Below, one piece after another: positions 10,801 to 22,800 of a stretch of 64,000 nucleotides of DNA. The first letter of the stretch is position 1. Each line of letters starts with the position of its first letter. This DNA is from Blastobasis lacticolella (lineage: Eukaryota > Arthropoda > Insecta > Lepidoptera > Blastobasidae): the NCBI GenBank assembly GCA_905147135.1, contig LR990067.1, positions 1,302,001 through 1,366,000 of the forward strand, written 5' to 3'. The translations under genes and the position numbers were made by a program. The notes under the pieces are model-generated. The model made no database searches, was not told where the DNA came from, and was given only the letters and a program-made list of their open reading frames with translations.

Positions 10801-13800
10801 AAGAGATTGTGATGATGGAGACAATTTGGTAGAATTAGAAGTATAACAATATTCTAAAGTTTGGCATGTTTTTTTTCTTGCATGTGTGTAAATAATATGG
10901 GACTTGCGTTTTAAAATATTTCCCCATGGCTCGATCCCATTGATTCTTACGAGTTACCCCATTTTTTTATTATTAAATCTTATACCATGGACTTGAATTT
11001 ATCGCATCCATCTGTTTTAACTTGTTATTTTATTCTTTTTGTGTATTTAATCGACTAGTGTGGAGCTTGTGACCATATTTTTTTGTCTTTTGTAGTATTT
11101 TTGGAGTTGTAGTTAGTGAGTTTTAGATTAATTAGAGTTTCATAGTTTTCTGTAGCGTAATTAAAACGTATTTTCAATAACTTTTATGTAATATAGTACT
11201 TACTTTTAATATCTTAATTATTCGACGTCAGCTAAAACAGTACATATTCATCATTCAATAACTTTCTACAATTAACTATGAAAAAGCTGGACTGATTGAT
11301 GCTCGAGACTTGAGTTTTTGTGCTATCTATAAAATAAAGAAGAAAAGATAAATGGTTTTGTAGCCTCGAAATAAACTGCTTTATTTAATTTAAAAAGATT
11401 AAAGATAAAAATATGATGTAGAAACTTTTAATTAAAAAAATTAAACTTATCAATTGTCAATCAACCGTCCCAAACTGTAATATATTTCCAAAAAATTACC
11501 TATTAATAGTTAACTCATTTAAACTTAAAACATATTAGCTTAAGTAAGCAATTCCCAAACTGTGCTTTACGTTGCCCGGGCTCAGAATCAGAAATCATTT
11601 ATTGTAAAACTGTAGTATGTTTACTATCTGTTCTTTCCGGGCTATAGAGGGTAATATTTGTTTCAAACTAAACTCGCGTTCTTTACACATATTATTATAT
11701 TAGATGGGACTTGGACGCGACGTACCTTTATGATTTGTTTTCCCGACGTTTCGGTAGGGTTAAACCCACCGTGGTCACGAGACGACTCGGGAAAACAAAT
11801 CATAAAGGTACGTCGCGTTCAAGTCCCGTCTAATATAATAATACGTATAGAGGGTAAGTAAGTAAGTAAGTAAAAACTCTTTATTGCACACATAAAAAAT
11901 TATACATAACGAGAAATAAAAAAAACAATTTATATGCGCGCAAAGGCAAAGGGTAAACCTGGCTATTGATTATTTATTTCTAGTTACCTTTTTCCGGTAC
12001 CGACAGGGGGTTCAAAGCCTAAAGTTGTAAGCCAAAATTGATAAATTTTAATTTATTTTTTAACACAACCCGCGCCGTATAATCAATACGAATTGTAAAC
12101 CACCATAAATTTTAAAGCTTTCGGATTTCGGAATTTCGGATTTTATGAGTCAATATACCAAACATCCCAAAGCGGAGCTCGCTGCGCTCACTCAGTCATT
12201 GGTTTGTGTTATATTTAACATGTTCACTCCGGGTCTTTTAGGCTAAAGTTCGAAAATTTTAATAATACCCACTATGGCCAACAATAAAAAGTGCGCTAAA
12301 TCTAATGTGAATACTACCCTCCGATTTAATTCACTCAATTACAGAACAAAATATTAAGAATAATCTAAAAGTACAGTTTGCCCAAGACCTCGAAAGGCTA
12401 AAAGTATGAACAAATGCAGTCACGAGGATCTCAACTTAGGAATTAACCTATTACAACAAATTAATGAAAATGTAATATGTGCTTTTTTTATCTATTTACA
12501 TTTTGTCGTAGTTACGTCAGTTTTACGCAAAGACTAACCTAGACCTAGGAATAAAAATATTGCCACAACACATTAATATGTTATTAAGATAAGACTCGCT
12601 TGCTATGTTACGGGCACAAAGTGAAAATATTAAATGATTCAAAAAAGAAGAAAGTTGTAATCGCAACAGGCCGAGTCTGTGGGGTTCCATTATATCGTGC
12701 CCAATCGATACATAGTACAAAACTAAGTTGCTTCCCGCCTTCTACGCTTAGAACTTTTACACTACACAACGGATTTTAATACGGTGTCAACAATATATAG
12801 AGTAATTCAAGATAAATGTCTATAATCAAGAAAAAGGCTGGGTACGGATAAAGTAGATGTCCGCGAACGAAGCAGCGCCGGGTCCACTAGTTACAAAATC
12901 AAGAAAACTATTCACTATCGAATCTACTACAAAAAGAAAACCCCAAAACACATGGTCGCGACCTCCACGCTTGGTGCGTGCGAACCAACAACCAACCAAA
13001 TATGAACGTAGGGCGCGCCGGCGGAGCAGCGGCAGCTCGACGAGGCCATGGTGTTCCTGAGGGAGCATTCTGATGTTGTTGTGAGTATCGGGGGAGCAGG
13101 GAGCGGAGGGGAGGTTGGGGGGGGGAGGTAGTAGTGGCGCTTGGTTAGATCGGAGTGGCGCTTGATCGGATCACTGTGTCACTTGGTCGGAGTACTGTCA
13201 GTTGGTCTGATCACTGTGTCACTTGGTGGGATCGCTGTGGCACTTGATCGGATCACTGTGTCACTTGGTCGGAGTACTGTCAGTTGGTCGGATCACTGTG
13301 TCACTTGGTCGGAGTACTGTCAGTTGGTCTGATCACTGTGTCACTTGGTGGGATCGCTGTGGCACTTGATCGGATCACTGTGTCACTTGGTGGGATCACT
13401 GTGGCACTTGATCGGATCACTGTGTCACTTGGTGGGATCACTGTGGCACTTGATCGGATCACTGTGTCACTTGGTGGGATCGCTGTGGCACTTGATCGGA
13501 TCACTGTGTCACTTGGTCGGAGTACTGTCAGTTGGTCGGATCACTGTGTCACTTGGTCGGAGTACTGTCAGTTGGTCTGATCACTGTGTCACTTGGTGGG
13601 ATCGCTGTGGCACTTGATCGGATCACTGTGTCACTTGGTGGGATCACTGTGGCACTTGATCGGATCACTGTGTCACTTGGTGGGATCACTGTGTCACTTG
13701 GTGGGATCACTGTGGCACTTGATCGGATCACTGTGTCACTTGGTGGGATCGCTGTGGCACTTGATCGGATCACTGTGTCACTTGGTGGGATCACTGTGGC

Positions 13801-16800
13801 ACTTGATCGGATCACTGTGTCACTTGGTGGGATCACTGTGTCACTTGGTGGGATCACTGTGGCACTTGATCGGATCACTGTGTCACTTGGTGGGATCGCT
13901 GTGGCACTTGATCGGATCACTGTGTCACTTGGTCGGAGTACTGTCAGTTGGTCGGATCACTGTGTCACTTGGTCGGAGTACTGTCAGTTGGTCTGATCAC
14001 TGTGTCACTTGGTGGGATCGCTGTGGCACTTGATCGGATCACTGTGTCACTTGGTCGGAGTACTGTCAGTTGGTCGGATCACTGTGTCACTTGGTCGGAG
14101 TACTGTCAGTTGGTCTGATCACTGTGTCACTTGGTGGGATCGCTGTGGCACTTGATTGGATCACTGTGTCACTTGGTGGGATCACTCGGTCGCTTGGTCA
14201 GATCAAGTCAAACGGTACGCCACCTATGTTTATGAATAGTTTAAATATTAAATGTCTTCTGTGTTTGGAATTGAGCTTCTATTTAGTGGCATGGTGTTAT
14301 TCACGCTTCCCTATTTTACGTTTGCAGTTGTTACTTGATAGTTAGCAAATGTCTGACCTAACTAGGTTACAGGCATTTATTTTGTATGATAAATAGTAAA
14401 TAACAAATAACCGTGTAGTATGTGTTGTTGAATCACTAAATATAATAATTATATTGGGTATACACACCATTTGGGTATACATAATACGTGTTGATATTAT
14501 TATTATGTCATACAGTAGGCAAACAGGCAAGCGGGCCACCTGCTGGAAAATGGTCACCACTGCCTATAGACATTAGCAACACCAAGAGTATCGCCAATGC
14601 GTTGCCCACCTCTATAACACGAGTGTTGATATAGTAGCAATCTTGTGTATAGTCGGTTCGAAACCCATTTGGGATATACACACTTTAAAACTACCAGTTG
14701 TGACATTGTCTTTCTAGAATCACTTTGTATACAATATTTATTAGGTCCACTAACGCAAGCTTGCTTGCCACCTTAGTGATTGGGTGCTTTTAATTTGTAA
14801 CATGACGATATTGTCGTGGACGTCCACGATAATCATAATTTATTAATAACATTCGTTACAAGTCATTATTTTACATATTAAATACATTTGCAATGTCATA
14901 TTACATAATAATAATAAAATAATTGAATAGTGAAATGACAACAATATAAAATAATATTTCATTCATTATAATAGTTACTAGAGTGTAGACACAAGTTTAT
15001 TTGAGATATTGATATTTAAAAATTCAATATAACATACATACAAGGCAGAGGTGGCACGAAAGGGACACGTGTTGAAAGGGATATGTCAAATAATCGGAAA
15101 GAAAAGAAACGTCTCGAGACGACAACATTTTTGTCCCGATGCACAACCGTTCGCACCTAAAAAATCGCACCACTCCTGTCATATTAAACGGTCGTAGGTC
15201 GCTGCGGTGACTGCTTACCATCAGGCGGGCCGGAAGCTTGTTTGCCGCCTTTGTATAAAAAAAAATGTCCGTTTCACGCTCAGGGCGCTCGGATGGAGGA
15301 GCGTCTCGACGACGCGATCAACGTGCTGCGCAACCACGCGGAGGCGGCCGACCTGTACGCGCCCGACGGACACCATCCGCACCAGCCGCACCAGCCGCCG
15401 CCCGGTGAGTGGGGGGGGAGTGGGGAGCGGGGATGTGGGGAATGGGGGGAGTGTAAGGAGGCACCAGCCGCCGCCCGGGGAGTGGGGGGGAGTGTATGGG
15501 GGAGTGGGGAGCGGGGAGAGGTGATATGGGGAGTAAAAAAATCGTTTATTTCAGGCATATACCCATAGTATACATTGCCGACAGTGTAATAAGTCAGTTT
15601 TACAGTGAATTATTATTATTAAAAATAATTCAAATTGTATGTACATCATTATAAGAAGATTATCATTGTAAGAAGGGTGGGGAGTGTAAGGAGGGACCAG
15701 CCGCCGCCCGGTGGGTGGATGGGGAGTGTACGGGGGTGTGGTGATGTGGGGAGTATGGAGAAGTGAAAAGACTAGCGACATCTACTGCCAATATTTGGAT
15801 GGGGAAAAATAGCGGAGAGTTTGGACGAGGTTGTACTACGGGAGTATGGGGCAACAGGGAGTGTTGCTTTAGGAATATGGGTCATCGGGGAGTGACGCGT
15901 TACTCTGACCTCCGTGACCCTATTAACACTTGTCCTGCTAACTCAAATACTAGAGATGCTACAGCAGTGCTGTGTATCGTAGCGCGCGTATTAAATGGAG
16001 CGGCCAGGTGCGTCGTACGCAAAAGGTCGTGGTAACAAGGGGACCTGACCCGACAGAAATGAGGGAAAATATCGTAATGAAACCTGCACATTCAGGCGAC
16101 TGCATGTGTAACCATGATTCAATTTGGTCAGGTTCCTCTGGTAGCAGGCTCAGGGTAGTGTTTAGCTATTGTACGTTACTCAGAAAAGAGTCATTGGGAA
16201 CCTGATCTGCCAAATCCTGGATCACGGTCAAGGCGGACCTCGGGCCCTCGCGCGCGTGAGCACAACCGGGGCATTAATGCCAAGATGACTTAAACACTTA
16301 TGAACATCTATTGAGACGCTAGCTCACCGTACACTGGTTTTTGGGAGGTCAATGTTGTTTGCGCCTACCGCTAAGGGTATATGACACACTCCGGACTAAC
16401 GAGGGAGGGAGGCAGAGAACACTCATGTGTCCCAGCGTGGCCGCCGGCTGGCTTATGCTGGACTCGCAAGATACCTAGGCGCCTACCGGTTAAATTCTGC
16501 CTTGGGAGTACCTATAGCAGGGAAGGATTTTTAGGTTTCGTCGAATTCGACAACTCATAGGGATGGGGAGACAAAAGGATGCAAAAAAAGGTCGATGAGC
16601 AGTCTTCTGTACATATGCTAGAGTTTAGTCTGTCCGTATAACTAATATTGGTTTACCATAGTTCATAAAATCAAATAAAAATAGACATATGGTTGAGTTT
16701 GGTCTGTCCGTCTGCCCCACAGCGTCGCGGCTGGCGGGCGCGCTGCCGCTACACGGCGAAGCGGTCAAGATGGAGCGACACTTGCTGCCCAACACCAGTC

Positions 16801-19800
16801 AGTATACTGTTGCCCTAGCACTGTAGTGAATGAATGAATGAATGAAAGACGCTTGCATTGCAAATTTGAAAAAATATAGTAGGTATTTAAAATTAACGAA
16901 AGCTTGTTGTTGTGTTGTGAAGTGTGTGTTGATTTTTTTTTGGGAGCTAAGACTATTTTTGTAGATTGGTTTTCACTACGTATTTACAAAGTCCCACACC
17001 GCGGCTGTCTGTTCGCGATAAACTCAAAAACTACTGAACGGATTATCGTTTTTAAGGATTGTCTTTCAATGCGTATTTTAAAACAGAGCCCGCGCTACGT
17101 CTGTCTGTCTGTTTGCGATAAACTCAAAAAGTACTGAACTAATTCGGATTCGTGCAGTATTCACCAGTAGACAAAGTGGACCATGTTCCAATCTGGTCAG
17201 ATTCCCCTGGTAGCAGGGTCACGGATGTCAAATGGCAGTCGCAGTGTCATCATCTCGGCGTTATGTCCCGGTTGCACTACCGCGTGGTATTTGAGGGCCC
17301 GGGGTCCGCCTGCGTACTCTTCCTGACCCACTTCGCTCGGTGGGTCATCGATCACCATCACGATGTTTTCCCTCACCATAATAGCGTTAGTGTTCCGCTA
17401 ATGTTCAAGTCATTTGTACATGTTGGCTCTGGGGTTCGAACCCGGTACGAGTCGACACCCTTACCTGCTAAACTACCGACACACCAATCCTTCTGCCTCC
17501 ACATCCACCGACAACCACAATAAAACACTCCATCCCTGCCTTGCCAACAGAGAAGCGCAACCGTTTCTTATTCCTCATATCTGAGGGTCGTGACCTCTCT
17601 TCCCCATAATCCTGTCATGGACAAAGACACGCTGTCTTTTGTCCTCAGAACAGTGTAGAGCCATCTACTGATAGCCACAATGAAACTGTCTGTCTGTTGC
17701 CCCAACAGAGAAGCGCAAAGAACTCGAAGCCGTCCTCTGTATCATGTACTAGAAACTATAATAAGTCTCTCTTTTCCCCACGCTCCAATCCTTCTGCCTC
17801 CATATCCACCGACAACTACAACAAAACAGTCCGTCTGCCCCCTTTATCTCCTGAGTACCACCATTAGCGTATCTAGGGCTGTTTTCCTGGCCCCTGAGGT
17901 GGCCGATGAAGCTGAGTCAATCACCACTGTGTCACAAATAAATGCCTTTGACTTTGACTTTGACAATGTACAGCCAGTGAGCACCCCATCCTGGGGTGGG
18001 CACGCCCCCCCCTTTCCTACGCCTATGATAACCGCTGCCTCTATATCCATTGATACCCATAATATAACTGTCGTATCTGTTGCCTTGACAGAGAAGCGCA
18101 AAGAGCCGCCGGACTCGGGGCTGGACTCGAAGCCGTCGTCGTCGGGCTCCGCCGACGCGCCCAAGCCGCCCGCCGCCAAGCGCAGCCGACGGTAGTGAGT
18201 ACACCATACACATACACATACACATGGTGCCATACACACCATATCGTATACAACAATACACAGAGTACACAACGCTACATACCGTACACGACACTACATA
18301 CCCTGTACGGTATGTACACTCCATACCCATACTACAACAATGCACACCATACATAACGCTACATATCATACACGACGCTACACACCGTACACGACGCTAC
18401 ACACCGTACACAACAATACACACCATACACGCACATAGAGAATAAGTGAGAGAGAGAGAGAGATTCATACCGCACCATAGCCTCCTTCATCTTACAAGCC
18501 ATGCGCAGAAGTTTGACAACGTCGCATTTTTTAATTTTAGTGAACCTGAAAATTACTGTAAAACTTTCTTCGCAGTCGTCGTCGTTTAATGTTATTAGTT
18601 ATTTAAGTGATTAAGTATATGCATTAGTTAGATAATATGAAGTTGGATAGATTCCTGTACTATTTACCTATCTATTTACTTGCAATAGTATTATCCTACT
18701 ATTATAAATGCGAAATACAATATGTATAATGTATGTTTGGTTTTGTATGTAATGGATGTTTGTTACTCCTTCACGCAAAAACTACTGAACGGATTTAAAT
18801 GCAATTTGGCAGTTAGAATAGCACGTTTGCTATAATTTATCACGAAATTTAATGTAATTCCCGGAAACGGGTCCGGAACGTTATAACAGAATTTTATGAG
18901 GACGCAGTCGCGGCCAAAAGCCGAAATGGAATGAAATAATCTATGCCAGCCAAAATATTCCCCAATTTATTCACTATTAGGTATAATACATTTAAACATT
19001 CTTATTTAAGTATCTAAGTATATGAAAACTAACTAGTTACTTACCTATTGTACCTATCTACTTGTTCAACGGTCCCATAATCGTCGATAAATAAAGATCG
19101 TGGTTTAAAGTAGTTGTGATAACTTTCACACTGCGAAAATGTTTGCTGCACGCGAAGGATCCTTTGATGGGGCTCCAGCATGCTTGGAGAATAGCAGAAG
19201 TCCATTTGTTTAATAGAATTACATATTTTGGAAAGCAAAACTTCGGCACAGCTTCTTGCCTATTTTTAAGGTTTCATCATAATTTTACTTGCATTTTTCA
19301 AATGCTACAACGCCTTTGCATCTATTAGAGAATTATTACGATTATAAAACAGAATTTGATTTGTGAAATAAGTAAGAAAACGCGCAACAAAAATAGTCAA
19401 GGGTTGTTTTTTAAAAATCGTATTTATCCAATTTTGGCGAAATTATAAATATTTTTACTTTTATTTACCTTCGTATATGGTCCATACAAACGCGTTAATT
19501 TACAGTTTCACCAATATATTTTTAATTTATCATCATAAAATTCATAATTTTCCCGCACATTGACATGTAAACAATGAGTAAATCGGTTCACAGCGACGTT
19601 GCCGTTCCGTGCTACAGCATGGCTTGTAAGATGAAGGAGGCTATGTACCGCACACAACTAGATCACAGATAGTTCGTAAATCGGACAAAGTGAGAGAGCA
19701 ATTTATTATGCGAGAGAATTGCTAGTCTGTATAAAAAATAGATTATCAAAAAAGGTCTTTGTTGCAAGAGAGTGAGAAAGTGATTTTTTAAATTTATATT

Positions 19801-22800
19801 TGTTACACAATTTAACAGTATTTAAAATAAGATATAAAAGTTACAGCAGTAAATTGTAATGTCAATTACAAAACTGTTGGAAGGATAAGGCCGACACATA
19901 CATAGCACGATCGAATTGATGATATTTCAAAGAAAGATCATGATCATGTATAGACAGGTTGATGAATATGGAAGAAGCGAGAGGTTTGTCAGAACATTGC
20001 AGTATAAAACACCCATTAACACTTGTTACATGACATTTATTTACTGTTAAGTTTGTTATTTTGTTTTGGCAATATCCATATTTACAACAATGCCCATGTG
20101 GGTGTATCTCCTAGGTTGTGGATCGAATATGGCGGCGGTGACCACTTTCCATCAGGTGTCCCGTTTGTCTGCCGTATAACATATAAAATGGTACATATTG
20201 GATCCACAACTAAGTTGTAAACAGTCAAATAAATACGTAAAATATGAGTAACAGACGTAGACTATATATATTTTACTTGAAATTGAAGTTTATTTCTGTT
20301 CCTTTGCTTGTTTGATCAAGTTATTTTCATTGTCTAATTATTATTTGAAATAACAGTCGCTGAAGTGAAATAACCATAAAATACACTTCAAAATTGATAA
20401 ATTATTGCTTTAAGTACTTAGTTAAGTTTTAGATATATAATACTTACCTTTTTACGAAATCAAGTTCATGTTATCCTCACTTTTGACTGAAACGTAGGCT
20501 ATGGTTATTATACTTCAACGGCCTTATAATCTTATGCAGGGCCGTCTCGGATATGAAAACGGGGTGTCATTTGCTTAAAAATTATTCATTTATAACAAAC
20601 ATGAAACGATTCAATTACTGTTCAATCGATCAGTAACAATAAGTAACAATTTTAAACATTAAAATCAGATAATTATAATCTTGTGTGCAATAAATGGTTA
20701 AATAAATAAATAAATAATTGTTGGCAACAGAGTTAAGTAATTAGGCTATTGGACTCAGCCAAGGACAGGTCGCCTTTCAATTTCTTTTAATCATCATCTA
20801 AGTTAAATTTTAGTTGAAAAAGCCGTCTTTGACATTTCAAGTCTTCATTGATTGAAGAGTCACATTATTCGTGTCTTGGATAAAACACTAGTATCTTGAC
20901 ACCCCACCACGATATCCGTACCTGCCCCGCCCGGCGCCCACCCATCCGGACATATTCATATTCATTTATTCATAGTAAATATTTTACATCGTCATATCAA
21001 TATACATTATGTTATAATTATTAATGTTAATAATTATTAGATGAATTCTTCAAAACAAAACAACCATGTCAATTTGAATATCAAAATAATGTTAATATAA
21101 GAATTAATTAAGATATAAACATGTCTTGTCAAGCAATTAAAAAAAAAGAAATTGTGTAAATGTCAAGTGAACAAAACAAAAATTAATAGTCAATCAAATG
21201 TAAATTATACAGATGGCCGTGTGGTGTCCGGCAGAGTAGAATAGCACCAACCCCTTACACTAGCGGGTGTCGGACAAGGCGACTAATGTTTTCGAGGCAA
21301 AAGATCAAGAGTCTCCGTAGTCTGTAAAATGGGCAGCAGCATTTTCCATTGTTATATTTAAACACTGCGATCTCCAACCCGCCTGCCAAGCGTGGAGATT
21401 ACGGCAATGACCTCCCCTTTCGTGGGAGAGGCCCTAAGTCCTGCAGTGGACTGTTGCGGGCTGTGATGATGATGGCCCCTTTCACCCATAGTGACCGGAT
21501 GACGGCCAGCTGTTCGTCCGCGGACGAGGACGACGGCGGCGACCCGGACACGAAGGCCGCGCGCGAGAGAGAGCGCCGCCAGGCCAACAACGTCCGGGAG
21601 AGGTGGGTGGGGGGAGGGTGGAGGAGTGGGGAGGGAGTGTGGGGAGTGGAGGGAGGTTGCACATACCGCCAACAACGTCAGGGAGTGTGTGGGGAGTAGA
21701 GGGAGGTTGCACGTACCGTGGCACGTTGTACGTCGATCCTATGCTTAATCAGGGCACGTTATACGACGTTCCTATTTTTATTATTATTATTGTTTATCAG
21801 GCAGGCAGTTGTGAACATTTGCTATTTGCTTAATAAAGCCTCACAAAAATAAGAAAAAGCAAGAGTACGTCGTATAACGTGCCGTGGGATGAGCAAGGTT
21901 ACAGAATATGGGGAGTTGGGGAGTGTGGGGCGTGTGGGGAGTGTGGGGAGCGGAGGGAGTGTGGGGAGTGAAGGGGGTGGGAGTGAGTGGGGAGCGCAGA
22001 GATGTGTAAATTTCGGCGGGGCGTAAATTTCGTTTTTATATTTGTATTTTGGGTTGAGTAATGTACTAGATTGTTATAGATTGAGGGAATCGCGTAAGAA
22101 ATAATTAGTTTCGTGATTTGAGCGTACTGCTGGTATTGCTGTTGTGAATGTTTCGCGTGAGAAAGAATTGTCGTTGATTATAGTTTCGTCATTTGGGCGT
22201 AATTTTTTTTTAATTCTATCAGCGAATATGTTTGATGTACAAATTGATCTTGGTATTTGCTGTTTTTAATGTTTTTTTTATTAAAAAATTAGCGATTTAT
22301 AAATCAAATAACGCAAATTTGTTTTGTATGTCCGAAACGAACGAAATTTACACTCTGTTTTACATTGGTATATAATGTAATACTGCAAATCTTGCGCTGC
22401 CTACCGAGTTACGTGCTAGCCCTATCATATTTCATCCATACCACAGCCGGCGTATCATGACGAGCTTTGTCGCGGGCGAGATAGTAACTCCAGCTAGCTC
22501 TTTCTATTATCATTACAGTAAACAAGATATAAAGTTATATCTTGCGCGACAAATCCCGTCACGATACCAATAATGAATGGGCTCCTGCGGATTCATTCAA
22601 TGTTTTTGTGCTCACTAGTGGGCGCCACTGTCGAGTAAGGTCTTGTCACTGTCAAAATTACGCCAACCTATTAGCTGAAATCCAACTGAATCAACTTGAG
22701 CGTTTGATTCTGGCCAATAGCGCGACGTGTCTTGACAACGGACCTTACACGCCAGTGGCGCCATCTTTGTGGAATTTCAGTCGTGTGATAAGCCCCCTTT

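Larger units (their letters stand above)
13081..15283 (+). other. da intron with 21-bp satellite and SINE/LINE pieces
   Basis: Opens with G-runs (13090-13130), continues into the 21-bp tandem array, then AT-rich sequence with a minus-strand LINE tail at 14504-14630. It ends in a LINE-tail-like piece (15195-15260: GGTGACTGCTTACCATCAGG, then CTTGTTTGCCGCC and an A-run) only about 20-30 bases before the next acceptor. No other exon seen. Confidence 0.6.

Noticed and set aside
10141..10824. 227-codon minus-strand frame rich in Ser, Pro and His
   Set aside because: It is the shadow of the G-rich minisatellite and of da exon D on the opposite strand; low complexity and no family resemblance.
13284..14033. 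Open frames up to 154 codons with a 7-residue period
   Set aside because: They follow from the 21-bp satellite (a multiple of three), are open in several frames and both strands, and have no splice or start context.
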